This document shows, piece by piece, positions 33,201-47,000 of a stretch of DNA of 64,000 bases. Numbering within the stretch: position 1 is the stretch's first letter; the number at the start of each line of letters is the position of its first letter. A program made the position numbers and the translations under genes. The DNA is from Apricaphanius iberus (lineage: Eukaryota; Chordata; Actinopteri; Cyprinodontiformes; Aphaniidae). The notes below the pieces were generated by a model, which saw only the letters and a list, made by a program, of their open reading frames with translations, was not told the origin of the DNA and did not search any database. The stretch lies in assembly GCA_028564705.1 (NCBI GenBank), contig JAPXFQ010002383.1, positions 806,001-870,000 of the forward strand. Direction: 5' to 3'.

Positions 33201-34779
33201 TTACAAAAACTGCCCAGTTACTATTCTTGTTATTACGACCCTCTAAATTTTGATCAGACTTTTAAATGTAGAACTGAACACAAAACCACAAGTGTCTGCA
33301 CCAGTTTTTGTAGATCCCTTTTGCTGAGATGCAGATAATATCCTGACGTAAACTGCAAGTGTTCTCCCTGTAGAAGAGCAGATCAGATTTGGACTTGGAG
33401 TTTAGTTGTCACTCTAGTCTTGATTTTCCTTTTATTTCTTAAGCTGCTTGTCAACCAAAGCTTTTTGCGTCACTTTAAATAAATCAGAGACTGTTTCAAA
33501 CAAGTAAACTCTGGTCCAACTCAACACAACTCAATAATAGCTCTTGAAGACACTCTGGACTTGGTGTTTTTTACAAACTTTTTGTTTTAATTCTTCTCTT
33601 CTCTTCTGCTGTATGCAGTATAGCTACATTGAAAAGTGCATATGTAAAAATTAGGTAATGACATCATTTAGAAATTTCCTGCAAATTTCATGGTAGCCAT
33701 TAGCAAATATTTTTGGTGTAAAATTATGTTTTTTCTCAGAAGTAGAGGAATTCATTATTATTGTCAATCCAGTCTAAAAAATTAAAAAAAGTTTTGATGC
33801 TGAATGATTCATAGATTTAGCTTGTGAAGAATATATAAAATGTTTACTTGCGCCTTGATAAATTTAGTGACCAACACAGAAAAGCTGCTAGACATCCATG
33901 AACTTGAATCTAAAGACTGAAAGAATGAATGGTTGGCCTGAAGAATGCATTCTGGTTTAGTATTGTCATACGACCCCGTAGATACGCCTTTCAGCTGTCA
34001 GTTTTGGCTCAAGCTGGATAATAAGTGGATGGGTTCATTAATCAAACTCGTTACCTTGTTTTGATATTCAACAGAATCAGCATGTTTGAGGCTTTGGAAG
34101 CTCTCCCTACCCCTGCTGCACCCAAACACAGTCGAGAAGCACTAAACTTTGTGACACGGCTGTCAAACACAATCCCCATCCTTCCTTAAGTCCCTGTTGC
34201 TGGGAGTGGACGTCAGGAATGCTGCTGGGTGACAAAAGACGATTAGTGGCCTGTTTTCTCTGTATGCTGACATTTGTGAGCCGCATGTGTTATATGGAAA
34301 TTCTTGTCATTGAGGCTGGATTGGATACGACAAAGACTCTAAAAGGGTTTCTTTCACACTCTGCACTAAAAGCACGTTGTTGAGATGGTTTTACACAGAA
34401 AGAAAATGGTCTTAATCTGACAAATAAAAGAAAAGTGGTTTGATAACAGTATCAGGACTCATCAAATACACTCACAATAAAAAGAAAATTTATTTGCTTT
34501 GAATTCTTGGGTTTTGCATATTTTGTACATGAGTTATACTTAAAATTTTTTATTTTTTTCAGTTTTATGGTTTCTTATTTTGATATTAACAAAGACACAG
34601 CGGGATCTCTTATATCTTTTTGTGCACTTAATGTGTATGTTTGGTTAGAGCTTAATTATTTTAACCTTTTAGAGTTAAATGTTTAAATGAAAACTGTAAA
34701 GGATAATTGTATTTATTCTAAATTTTCACCATTTCCATTCAAGTTTAAATATGTTTGCATGGGCTAACTAATATCTTTG
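30213..34779. other. AT-rich non-coding DNA
   Basis: No exon recognised. 31028-31110 (AGTGCCGGATCCAG and following) resembles an hAT-type terminus, but no partner end was found. Confidence 0.4.
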
Positions 34780-35190
34780 GTTTCCTGGTGCAGGCACACT
34801 TTTTAGAGACTACGGTCTTGGCTTTGGAAGGTCCATACCAGAGACTTAGTGCTAGCCTCCTTCATCCACAATAAAACCAGTTCAGATTTAAGTTTGCAGT
34901 CACTGATTTTTTGGAAAGCCCATGTGTGTCCTCTTTTCAACCATCGGACCTAAACTTGTTCAAGGACAAGCAAGCTGTAATGACCTAGAAACTCCTGCAA
35001 CACCAGTGTCACTGTCCACAGTGAAGCTAGTTTTACTTATCCATGGACTGAGAGGAGTCTGACAAAGGAATAAAAAAATCCTGCTCCAAGCCTCTCACCT
35101 TCAAGCTTCACTAAAATTTGGAGCTTCCTACAAATTCATTGTGGTGGGAAGATTTAAGGTCAGACAGGAAAAGGTTTTAAACAATATGAA
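34780..35190 (+). pseudogene. Tc1-like transposase N-terminal relic
   Basis: 35003-35125 translates as VSLSTVKLVLLIHGLRGV, then a stop, then a stretch ending LLQASHLQASLKFGAS. It matches the paired-like DNA-binding region of Tc1 transposases (VS.STVKR.L..HGL.G.....KP.L...H...RLKFA). The flanks are decayed but keep the element's base pattern. The stop codon shows that it is dead. Confidence 0.6.
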
Positions 35191-38039
35191 ACTTTCAGCT
35201 GTAAGGTTTATTCAGTGTGTTGTCAGGGTTTTTTTGTTTTGTTTTTACCACCAGTGGTTGTGCATAACACAAAATGGTTGAAATTAGGATTGTTCTACAA
35301 AGACAATAATTGCCAACACACATTGAAAGTGATTTCTACAATGTTTAAGGTAGAGTTAACTGAACCACCCCCCAAAACTCAAGCCTCAAACATTTTGCAT
35401 ATGTGTGGATTATTCTTCAAAACTGGATGTTTACCAGAAAACCTACAGATTTAAGTTAAGTCTATCAAATATAAAATAAAGTGAGTAGGAATCAGAAATG
35501 TAATCAAATATTAATTGAGATGTGTGTAAATATTTTATTAATTTTATATAATTTTTAACATTTGCACCCATTTTGTAAAAATCAAATGAATCATAAAAAT
35601 GACAACTTTTACATGACCTTTGTGCAAACATGAACATGAATGTTGAACTTCTTTATTCTGCTGTACTTACACATTTATTATCTAATAACGTAAAGTTGGG
35701 ATTTGTTAGTAGTTGCTTGTCTACAGGGATAAAATTGTAAAAAATATCCTTCTAAAGTCAAAACATCCAGTTCGATTTAGTTGTTTACACAGTAATTATC
35801 AATTTTTATCCATCAGCAACACAGGACCATTGGTTTTTTAAAGTCCAATACTGAACTTGGTTGTTTAGGGATTTCCTGGCAAAGAGGAAAAAGCTGCAAT
35901 CACCACTCTGAGCTTTGAGTCTGAGCAGCGAAGCGACATATACAATTTGCGGTTGAAGTCATTGGTCTCGATCTGATCCTGTGATATGGTGTACAGGAGG
36001 GGCAATTAGATGTTGTTTGTTGTGCTCTCTCAGAATAAAGCCTGAAGCTAACATGTTGTTTTTTTGTCTGCCTACTTCAGACAAACAACATACAGCACTA
36101 TTACTTTAGGTTGGTTTAGACCTACAAAGGCCTTATTAGTGGCCATGGGAAGAAGTCCAATATATTACCAATCCTGTTTTAACATGAAGTCTAATGTTAA
36201 CAGCTCTTATATGGCTTTTAAGTTTGCATATTAAGTTTAATAAAGTTTAATCAAGCCCTTAAAATATCCCCAAAAGCCAGGAAAGGATGTTTAACACTGG
36301 TTAGAGGTTTTTATTTTCAAAAAGTACGGTTAATCTGACAGAAGAAGAAGAATATGACTGTAATTTGATATACATGATCACAATACACATAAGTAAAATC
36401 CATCTCCCATATTGAATCTGAAGACTTAGTCTATGGTTTGTTCTGTTTAGATTAGGCTTTGTATTTCATTGGGGTGGGGTGTCTGTGATTTCTCACTGCA
36501 GGCTTTCACCTCTTGGAACACCCTGCAGCTGTGGCATTCACCAGCAATTATTAGCCAGGCAATTTGTGGCAGAACCAAAGGGAATCTAGCACAATCACAT
36601 CTGGCCAGTGCAGCCACAGTCTGGTTAAACTGGGCATTGTGGACATTCCTATCACTCTCTGCTTCTCAGATTGGACTCTAATTGCATCCAGGCCACCCTG
36701 CAACCAAGGGAGAGGGACTTTGTCTTCCTTTCATTTAACCAAACCCACCAGGGAGAACAGATGTTTTTGTAAAGAGTAATGTTCATGCCTCTACAGGTGC
36801 ATAAAAATAAACACTGAAGAACTAGGCCATGTGTAGATTTTTACGTTTTCAGACTACGAGTTCTACTCTTTGATAAATTCATGTATAAAGAAGCCAACAG
36901 GGATTCCCCCAAAAAATTTCTCTCCATTTTGTCTGTGATTTCCCCCCCCCCTTTTTTTAACTAAACATAGGCCAAGTCATTTTAAAAGTTAAACTTGAAT
37001 CTGCAAAAAGGTTCATTGTGCTTTAGAATAAAAGACTCCCAACAAACAATCAGAGGATTTTTTGCAGTTCAGTGGAGCAAACAAAAAGATATCAACAGAG
37101 CCTGTCCATGGGTTTTTTTTTCTAGATACGCTGGAGATGATGTGGCATGGTGACCTGTGTAAGAGGGCAGTTTGTGACTGAAACACGTTGGAGTCACACG
37201 CGGACAGAATCATGTCAAACATTGACATGTCTTTAATTTTCCACAGTGAGCTTAAAAAGAATAAACCATAATTAATTTTAAAAATGGTTTCTGTAACATT
37301 AAGGAGCTGGTATAGACCTCATGATTTTTTTGTTTGTTTTGAATCCATTTTAAAACTGTGACTGACCCAGCACTTTACAAAATAAAAGCATATTGATTAG
37401 CTTGATGTGGAGGTTAATACTTATATGGAAGTTAATTTTAATATCAAGCTAAGACAATCTTTTTCCACAAGTCAAAATACATTGGCATCTTTTAGGCATC
37501 CCTCATAACAATCTATAAAAACTTTTTAAATAAATTAATCATTCAATGCAACAGTGTAAAATTACACTAAAAAAACAGAAGAAGCTCAGGCACTTAAAAA
37601 ATGTAAAACTTGATTACCATTAGGGATAACATGATAATTACCATGGTCGGGAACGTTTAAAAAGTAATTATATGTAATAACACCCTACATGTTCCAAAAA
37701 TGCAACTGAATTAGTGATTTACTTAAATTACTTTATAGCAAAGTAACTACTTACAAGTTAAATGAACTGTTTGCATTACTGTTTAAGAAGTTGCTTTTTA
37801 TCTAAGAATCTGAAAACCAGCTTTCAGAAGTCAGTCAAAATGAGTAGAAGAGGCAGTTAGCCTACTGTCATAACTTTTTATATTGCTCATCAACATACAG
37901 CAGTAGGTTCATCTTGCATTTCAAGTACTGTGTTTTTTAACAATAATAAACAGTTAACCAATGTAAAGTGTGTTTAGAAAATTAAACTCTCAAAACCTAA
38001 GACAACTGGTCAAGGAAGCAACCTGTACTTCTGAGTATT
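35191..38039. other. AT-rich non-coding DNA
   Basis: Nothing recognised. 36946-36957 holds a C-run next to a T-run. Confidence 0.4.
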
Positions 38040-38250
38040 TTGTTCACAACAAAAGTAAACAGAAGGGCTCTGGGAATGGCTCAGAGTAGAGCCACTGCTT
38101 CTCCGCATCGAGAGGAGTCAGCTGAGTAGGTTAGCGTATTTGGTCAGGAACTAGTCTCTCTGCTTAAGCAGCTGCCCCCACAACCCAAAACCGGAATAGC
38201 TGAAGAGGATGGATGGGTAGATGGATGGATGGATAGATGGATGGATAACG
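38040..38250 (+). mobile_element. Rex3/RTE-like LINE 3' end with GATG repeats
   Basis: Contains GAGCCACTGCTTCTCCGCAT, CGAGAGGAGTCAGCTGAG, CAGCTGCCCCCACAACCC and ACCGGAATAGCTGAAGAGGA, then GATGGATGG repeats to about 38247. This is the final coding and 3' part of Rex3/RTE-type fish LINEs. Relative to that pattern, the middle appears deleted. Confidence 0.65.
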
Positions 38251-38468
38251 GTTATAGCGCTTCACTACCATCAGGTGGCATGTTTAAAATGACATGATTT
38301 TATGCTGAGACCCTGTTTTGTTGCCAATGCCACTCATACTGTTTTTGGGAAGTAAAAAATGGGAGATATTCAGTGCTTTCTTGTAGCCTTCATCCTAAAA
38401 CGATCAGATTCCTTAATTGTTATGTTGTTAATAACATAAGTACATGGTTGAAAACCATAAATGTTAAA

Positions 38469-38497
38469 CTATAATATATGTATATATATATATATGT
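38469..38497. repeat. TA-rich microsatellite
   Basis: Interrupted TA/TG run. Confidence 0.7.
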
Positions 38498-38499
38498 TA

Positions 38500-41030
38500 A
38501 ACATTTTGGATTTTAAGGAAAGACAAATAGGAAAATATATGGAAGGAACCAATAAAAGAGAAATGATTATAAAAAGGAGATGGACGTTTTGTATGAGTAT
38601 GAAAAGTTTTGAAATCTACTAAATGAACTGAAATGACATAGTTGGGATATTTTAGAAATTACACCTCAATTCCAGTTAAATTAATATTCCAACCATGCAG
38701 TGGAATAATCAATGTTAGCCTTGTTTGACACCTCAGCTGCTTTACTCATTCCACTCCCCCAAGTAGTTACAGGTTTTTGGAAAATCATTGTAATTACAAA
38801 GGATTTCCCACTCAGCCAACAACTTCTAATGTGTCTTTCAAATTAGGGTCATAATCGCTTGCTTTTTCGTCTGGTTGATGAAACTAAAGTATACAGTAGA
38901 TGAAAGACACGAGCCCAGGTTGCACCATTACATACCTTCTTGCTCGTGGTTGTGACCCTGTCATTTTCAGGGTTTGCTATGCCAACAGGACTGAATTAGG
39001 TCACTGTGTCTGCTGTCTGAGTCTTAAGCATTTTATTTAATCAGGGATAAAAAGGCATTTTCCAAATATCATTTATATAGTTACTAGAACATGTTAAAAT
39101 GGGAAATATATGTGATGAATGTTTCCTTCTGTTTATTTTTTTCATCTTTAATTCTTCTATTTTTAGTTCCTTAGTTAAATAGTTATTTTCAAAGTCACTG
39201 CTACACATTAATGGGTTGCAATAGCAATATTTAACTAGTTTTTATTTTGGATTCTAGAACCAGTTCTGATGCCTCTATCTTGCAGTTTTTGGAAGATACA
39301 TAATTTTACGTAAATACTTATGAGACTTGATAAGATATGCATTCAAAACTGTCTCATTGGCAATTTGAGGTAAATCCTCTACCACTTTCAGACCCCATAT
39401 GAAGCTTACATATGGATCACTGCTGCAAAGTTGTCAAAATACACAAATGTTATAGCAATGCATTGTTGAAAATAGTACTATCTCAGTTTTCTTTAGATAA
39501 GTAAGCACTTTTTCTAATATATTAAGGACAAAATTAGTTAAATACCTGTAAATACGGATGCTGTGGGGCTGGTGACACACAGGGAAGGATTGATATCCTC
39601 ACCTCAACTTGGCTTTATTCTTTCTAGTGCTACACCATGCGGAAGCTTGAACTGATAAAAACGTGACATTATAGAATTTGTTCATTTTTTTAATGAGCAA
39701 GAAAAATTTACGTATGTCATTAACATTTGGGATTAAGCGTCATACAATACGCTCGTATTTTTTAATCGACTTTTCATGACTCCTCTCTTTTACAAAATAT
39801 TTTCCCACATTGTGTGGTCAGTATGAAAATGTTTTAATTATTTCCTCTGCAATTAACCTTTCATTTTTACATCGAATTGGGTTCTGGTGCTGTGGTTAAT
39901 TCTTGAAAGGTTTATCCTCTGCATAGTAATAATTTGTGTTCTTGATCTGTGTCTTTTGTGGCATTTACATTTTCTTAAGATATACATTTCCCTGGTTTCT
40001 GTCCTGTCCATGTTTTAAGTTGATTGCCTGATTATCCCATTTGCTCCCAATTAGATTCCCATAAAACCTCATCGTTTTTGAAGAATTATCACCTTGTGTG
40101 TGGTGTACCTGATTTTTGTCAAACACATTTTTTTTTGCCACTAGTGGTTGCAAGAAATATAGCAACACTTTGTAAGCAATTAGTACCAAAAACAACAGAG
40201 CAATTGGAGTTTTGTCAAACGTTTTCAAGCAATGCCAAGCATTACTACATATTTTGCCAATGTTATCTAATCTGTCAATATCACTATAACTGAAAAATTT
40301 GGTCAAGCTCCTGATTTCATTACATCTTTCTCTGAATCTCCAGGTGTATTTCCTAATAATCTCTATTAAAAACAGAGTTTCATTCGTAAAACTCTTTTTC
40401 AAAATATTTAAAACTTTCTACCTTACGCCTTTTATGGATTATACAAAACAATGTTTGGGCGCTGCATACATTGCCTGAGATGTGACACAGTTACCTGATA
40501 TTCCTTTTGGAATATGATCACCACGCAAATAGGCGTACGTAGACTTCAAATCCTTACCTGAAAAAGGTTTTGTCTGCAATATTATTTATATCCAATATGG
40601 TTCACCTCGTTCTTATAGGACAGAACAACATATTGTTTGTGTGCTACAGTGTATAAGGAGCCTACTGTTCTCCTAAGCTGCCACGTTTGGAGCCAGAGTC
40701 TGCAAATTCCTGAAGGAATGCCAGTAATTAGCTCTGTAATCTTAAGATTTAGGAAGTCTGCAGGAACACAGACTTGATCATTGTGTGAATGTCTTCCATA
40801 TACACTACTTAAGCTTTATTGTAAAAACAGGGTTAGCTAATTATCAACAGGCTGCAGTTTTCATGGTCAGAAACTGTACAGGTAAATTCGAATAACAAAA
40901 AGAGAATGTTTAGCTAAGCTTCATTACTAATGCCTAGTTTGGATCTGTGTTTCCACAGCATGGCATCAACATCAAAGCTTCATCACATGTATTCTTACTA
41001 TACCACCTTGAGACCTGTTAATATAATTAA
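38500..41030. other. AT-rich non-coding DNA
   Basis: No exon recognised. The 145-codon minus-strand ORF at 39965-40402 has no recognisable domain and AT-driven composition, so I do not call it. Confidence 0.4.
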
Positions 41031-41110
41031 GGCAGGCAAGGCAAGGTAATTTTATTTGTCTGGCAGATTTTCAACTACAGTGTAATTCAAGGTGCTTTAC
41101 ATGATTTGGT
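41031..41110 (-). mobile_element. LINE 3' tail with TTGCC repeats
   Basis: The minus strand reads CATGTAAAGCACCTTGAATT, then GACAAATAAAATTACCTTGC and CTTGCCTGCC, the same tail type as at 29.2 and 50.5 kb. Confidence 0.6.
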
Positions 41111-41584
41111 GATAAAGAAACAACTAAAACATATGATACATAATAAAGCATTAAAAGCATAAAATACATCATCAGTGAAAATTACTTTTGCTCTCTCAGA
41201 AGGTCGGACAATCTGCTGGATTCAGAAAGCGTTAAAAGTTGGATATGGAACATGTATATATGTATACATCCGGGACTCTGAAGCAGCTGCTTGAATTCCT
41301 GACTCCACTATTTTTCCCAGTGCCAGCCGAGCTGTGCCGATCATATAGTTGGATCATAGAGACCGTGTCTGTCAACCCGCAACCCACGGCCTCTACATAC
41401 TGGCTGGTATGTAAACATAACATCATTGTTGTACATGTTTTAAATATAGATTTCATTATATTTTAATGCAAATATAAATTTTTTAAGGACATCTTTTTAT
41501 TCATTCTGGACTACTCTAAAAGCCCCGTGGATGTATTTTTTTTTATTTAGCTTTTTATTAAAATGTTCAATATTCAACCTTTAA

Positions 41585-42397
41585 AGTGACAGTGTGTTGT
41601 TTTTGCATATATTGTAAAATATGACTTTAAAAATCAGTTTTAAAATACATAGGCGTAGGTCGAGCGCCTATGTATTTTAAGCCCGGACGGACAAAGCGCA
41701 CGGAACACGCCTGCAATTAAAACATTGATTTCCCCTCAAAATGCAAAAAAGTTTTGCCATAAATAAATTTTTACCTCTTCGCTAGTTCCAAGCGATGAAA
41801 GAGAGACTGATGTGCTCGTCATGTTGCTGCAAATAGATAATTCTCACGGAATTGAGCGTTTGAATACAGCACTTGTTAGGGAAAAATAAGAATGTTGTAT
41901 TATTATTTTCTTAGGGTGTATTTCTTTATCACATAGTTTAAATGTACTTTTTAATTGTCATTTGCTTTCAAACATATGTTCCTTTGTATGACACCCTGTT
42001 CTTTTAAGATGCTAATGAAGTTTGACCAAATAAAGAGAGACTGCAGTGGGAGGGCCTTTTGAGACCAGGAGACAGAGCTGTGTAATCAGGAGACTGAGCT
42101 GTGAGACTGTCTGAGAAGCTGAAAGGAGAACAGACAAACGGTCAACCAGAGTATCTTCCTGGTCTCCCTCTGCAGAACTTTACTTTATTCTATCTCCCAC
42201 TGTAGAGCTCATTTAACTTCAATTTCTATCCGACCCCTGTGTGTGATTCTTTCTAGGTTAAACCACTATTTTTTACCCTAACAATTTAGTTGGACCTCTG
42301 TTGTTGAGTTTCTTACTCGAAGACACAGATACCACATGCTTGTGATAATTTAGGTATGCACTGCCCCCTAATGGCCAAAAAAATGCACACTGTGCCT
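41585..42397. mobile_element. TTAA-flanked non-autonomous DNA transposon
   Basis: TTAA occurs at 41581-41584 and 42398-42401. The left end reads AGTGACAGTGTGTTG and the right end, reverse-complemented, reads AGGCACAGTGTGCATT, so the termini are imperfect inverted repeats. The interior has a perfect hairpin near its left end and no transposase. The ends resemble a family common in teleost genomes (TTAAAGG..CAGTGTG). Confidence 0.65.
41640..41680. repeat. Perfect 16-bp inverted repeat (hairpin)
   Basis: TTAAAATACATAGGCG (41640-41655) pairs exactly with CGCCTATGTATTTTAA (41665-41680) across a 9-base loop, inside the TTAA-flanked element. Confidence 0.9.
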
Positions 42398-42477
42398 TTA
42401 AAGTAGATTCCATTGATTTAATTAGGGACTTCTCAAATTAAGCCTGCAACAAAATAACATTTTTATATTATAAATGG

Positions 42478-42519
42478 AATAACAATAATAACAATAATAA
42501 CAATAACAACAACAACAAC

Positions 42520-42582
<63 letters not shown>

Positions 42583-42583
42583 T
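42478..42583. repeat. AAT/AAC trinucleotide microsatellite
   Basis: Mixed AAT and AAC units grade into a long pure AAT run, about 100 bp in total. Confidence 0.95.
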
Positions 42584-42589
42584 GTATAA

Positions 42590-43791
42590 TAATAAATAAA
42601 ACCTATCACAATTATAATAAAACTAAGCATGGATGTTTCAATGTTAAAAAGATTTTCCTCTTTTGGAGCACTAAAGAAATTCCCTTATTTTACCCCCATT
42701 GTTTATATCTGAGAAACTGATATCAAAGTAGGGCAGTGTTTTAACCCAACACAGCAAATATTTAATTTAACACTCATTTTATGGCACTTTTCAGATAAGA
42801 TATTTAAGTAAAGTAAACGGTGAGGATAAAGATTGAGAAACCTTTTCCCTGAGGAGTATGACTCCGATTAAGGAGTAAAAGGTTCATTTAACGCAACAGC
42901 TTGAGAATTTGAATCTCACTCTAAGCCAACATCATGGTTACTTGCCTCAACTACGTATTTCACATATCTGCACAGTGGCAGTGCATGTAGTACACTAAAA
43001 TAAACACTCAATGAATTAATATCCCCCTTCTGGTTGCAGAAGAACACTTTTTTTTTTTTTTGTAGAGTCATAGGCCCTACAAGAAATGCTTACATAACTG
43101 GTTGGACAGGGCTGATTACATTACAGTGATTGGTGTTGTTGGTGAAGCAAAATGTGATTAATAGAAAATGGACCAGATAACAGCAGAATCTTAAAAATCA
43201 ATTTAATCTAATATCATCTGGAAAGGTATAGCCCACAGGAAGGCTGCATTGTTTTGGCTAGGAGCACAGCTGTAGCTGTAGCTCGAAAAGCTAACAATTA
43301 GCAACTTTGCAACATGGCAGAACATTTTCTGTATTTGTGGAGATAATGCATAAGCACTATATTTTTTACCCATGGAAGAGGAGTTGAAGAAGAAATGGTT
43401 TTAATTAGTTTTTGGAAAACCAGGAAAACGCACAGTGTCTTCATAGTTACAGACTTAATAGTACTGATTTCCCTCGAAGTTGAATTTAAAACCAGGATAT
43501 GTACCAAAAGGCGAAACACCAGCCCCCAGGCTACTATAAGTAAAAAAAAAATGAATTGTTCATCCAATGTTTCACTTTTGAAGTATTGTGTTAAAACAAG
43601 CCTACACAATGAAACATACTGCCTCGCCAAGCATGCTAATATCTGTGACCACATCCACCCAGAGATGTAGCTTTTTTAACTATCCTCAAACCTAACTTAA
43701 GCTTCATACCAAGAAGTGTAATATCAATGGATACGGAGCTCGCTGTGAGCCTACCAGCTCGTCCGGGGCCAGCAGGGTCTCAGTCTGAACG
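42590..43791. other. AT-rich non-coding DNA
   Basis: Nothing recognised. 43740-43791 is GC-rich and may be ITS2-derived sequence belonging to the adjacent rRNA copy. Confidence 0.4.
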
Positions 43792-44068
43792 GACTATGAC
43801 CGCAACGAGACGACCCGCCGAATTGAAGCATATTACTAAGCAGAGGAAAAGAAACAAATTATGTTTTCCTCAGTAGCAAAGAGGGAAGTACGCAGCGCCA
43901 AATCCCTGTCTGACTGGCCAGCATGTGGCGTAGAGAAGCTTGCCCGGCGTAGCTCTGGCTCGAGGCTCAATTTGAGGCTGGTACCAGCCCCATCATGCTG
44001 CAGTCCGGTCTTATTTGAAAATGCAGCCTAAACTGGGTGATAAACTCCATCTAATCTAAATGCCGGCT
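43792..44068 (+). pseudogene. 28S rRNA 5' end (D1 region) pseudogene
   Basis: Contains, in order, GACGACCCGCCGAATTGAAG, CATATTACTAAGCAGAGGAA, AAGAAAC, CCTCAGTAGCAAAGAGGGAA, GCGCCAAATCCCTGTCTGAC, CATGTGGCGTAGAGAAG, AATGCAGCC and GGTGATAAACTCCATCTAA. These are the conserved blocks of the first ~300 bases of eukaryotic 28S rRNA, with many substitutions and a short gap near the variable D1 loop. The upstream CTATGACCGCAACGAGA matches the 28S start. It is truncated, isolated and diverged, so it is an inserted copy, not an rDNA unit. Confidence 0.8.
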
Positions 44069-47000
44069 GGTTTTTTGTTTCACATTACACTTTTCTGAAT
44101 TTTATAAATAGAGATAGTGAAAGACTTTGTAAGAGTTGTGTCGTTGTTAGCCAATCAGGGGACAGAAACTTGCATGACAATAATTGCAATGAGCATACCC
44201 CCAAATCGTGCGGATTCTCTCCACCGACTGACGGGCTAAACTGGAATACATTAAAAATAGTGAGGGGAAGCATTTTTTCACACAAACAGACACAGACAGC
44301 ATACCAGAGAACATGGAAAAACTAATAAAAACACCAGTAAATGAGATCATTAGAGTATTTGAATCTGTAATCATCAGCTTTAGTGAAGTATGAAACACAC
44401 TAGAGACAAATGCGGCCGATCAGCAGAATGCATGAAACTGTCAAAGAAACCTTTAGAGTTTCATGGGCACATAAATTAAAATGCAAAAAGTATACCAGTT
44501 GGTGGTAGTCCCAGAAGACATGTTCAGAATTTGGAAAGCTTTTACTTCAGCTATGAAATTATACAGATAACATACTTCCTGTTTGGAACATTATTATTTT
44601 TTCTAATGTGAGGTTGTAAGTGGGTTTTGTAATTACTTTAAAAAAAAATGTTAATCCCTGAAATTTTATTTTTCATACCTTACGCAACAGCCCAATAAGT
44701 TTTGGGCTGTATTTTGCAACAAAAAATCAGAAATTTGTAATTTATTGTACTTAATTTTAATGGCAAATATTTTTTGATTAAAGTTGATTCTTTAGAAAAC
44801 ATGCAATTAAGCCATTGGCAAAATTGTCAATATTTATCTCATATTATTGTTGTTGATTTAAGAAAATTTTCACATTGAAATTGGGGGAAAAGTTCTGAGG
44901 TTTATTTTAAACTAATTCTTTCTCCTTTTCCGTCTTTTTCATGTTCTGCTCAAACTATTCTTCTTACCTGTCATATTTTGGGCATTTTAGGCTTACCAAA
45001 TAGATAAGCTGATGCCAACATCCATTTTGTAAAGAGAACCTCCCTTGACACACATTTCAGGATGGAAAGCAAAGGTATCGGCGTAGCCCACCCCACCAAC
45101 CTTGCTAAGTGGAAGCAGTCTGGTAAAAGCTGAGTCAGCAAGCTGCAGCCCAGAGTCCGGACATCTGCCAGCCCAGCCGGGTTCCCAGGAACCAAGGAGA
45201 TCCTAGCCGGCACACCAAGCATCCAAACCCTCATGCTCCATCAGTCCCACCCTCAGCCCACCAAGTCAACCACCACCACAGCCGCTGCAAACAGGGAGCC
45301 AGAGCTGGCCCCTGGACACCTAGTGTGCCCTTTCAGTTTCCTTCTGAAATACTTCAATATCCAAAGTTAGGAACAAATCAACTGGGGTGGCAAATATACC
45401 CTCTGTTGCTTTGTGTTTGGGGAGATAATGGTGACTATTATACATCCGCAGTGTTAGCACCGCATGTTTGCTGTTGTGCCGGGAATAAGTTCATTCTACA
45501 TGATTTACATCCATATTAAACTAAAAGTATTCTTCTAAAACTGATTGAGGAGACACAATTGCAGACTCTGGTCTTCACCCCCTCTCACACTATACCTTTT
45601 GGGCCACTTTGCTCTGCAAACTGTTCCGAAATTGTGCATGCAGAGGGATGCAGACTTTTGTCAACTGGGACTCAGGGGTAAAACTGGGCAAAAAGTGTGC
45701 AGTATGTCCTTGTTACCATAATTGTCTCCAAGGCGCCAACAGGTTGTTACATTTTGGCTACATGCAATCATAGAATCTCCTTGTACATGCTGTTGTCCAT
45801 TTCACCGGTTGGCTTCAAGCCTTTAAGCATGCATGGACACACTTATGTTCAGATGGCCCTTAAACCTGATGTTTGTTTTCAGACTGTACAAGATCGTCAG
45901 AGTAAACAGAGAACATGTGAAGTTCCCACACAAAGAATCTGTCCGAGATTCACACAAAGATTTTTCATGTTAAGAGGCAACGCTGATAAAGATATTGCCG
46001 ACATGCAGCAAAGTTATTGGAAAGCATATTTGATCAGAGTAAGGCCTGTTTTTATATTTATGTTAATGTATTTATACATTCTAGATCATATTGTTTTGTC
46101 ACAAATATCTTCGCTAAAACTGTAGATAGCAGAGACCTCATGGGATCATGTAGGTATTTTGCAGAACATTCTCTTAGCCATGATAACAACACCTGCTATT
46201 TTCTTCTATTAACATCTCTGCTCTCCATTGTCTCCTTGTGTGAAAGAAGCACTGAAACAAGTCTTGTCTCAATAGCTGCATCTACTCAGAGGGGTGTATA
46301 TGTGTCAGCATGACACCCAATTTCTCTGAAATGACAAAAAGCAGTGATGAAAACTCTTTTTTTTTTCACAAAAGCTTGCCGTATCAGATGAGACTAAGAC
46401 GATAGTTCCCCTCACAGTCTGAACCTTTTGCAAAACAAATGTGATTGTTGTGACTCAGCGAGGAGATGAATTCTCGCCAACACAAAGTCCCTTGAACCCC
46501 ACTGTGCATTTTTTTAAGGGTCTAGAAAGCGAAGATGAGCCTGAAGGGGATGTCTGTGTGTGTGGGTGTGGGTGTCCATTATCAAAGACAACCTATCTCC
46601 CTTTAGCGCTGAGTGCTTCTCTGAGGTGTACAGTACAGCTAACCAGGATGAACAGAGAAAGACTCCTTTCTTCTATCCTTCCTCACTCACAGTAAAAGTG
46701 CAGTTCTACCTCAAGCTCTGGTTTCTGTGCTCCTTTTGTCCAAGGCCACCGATTGAGAACACAAAATGGGTCTAGAGGGAACCCAATACAGGTCCCCTCA
46801 CATGTCTCATTGCCCCCTGTCAGAGCTGCTGTAACAAAAATGAAAAATCTGGATCCGTTTGTAAGACAGAACACAGACCAGTTGTTGAATTGCCTTGTTG
46901 CAATGCCTTATTTCTATCTGGAACATGGCAATAAAAAGAGCAATGCCCCCTCTTCATAACCTATAAAGTGGTATTTTTAGCTAACACTCGAAACTTTCCC

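Noticed and set aside
39965..40402. 145-codon minus-strand ORF with a hydrophobic segment
   Set aside because: No recognisable domain, AT-driven codons, no splice or promoter context; a plus-strand ORF overlaps it. Probably chance.
45697..46125. 142-codon plus-strand ORF
   Set aside because: No domain character and biased only by local composition. The hydrophobic C-terminus comes from T-rich DNA.
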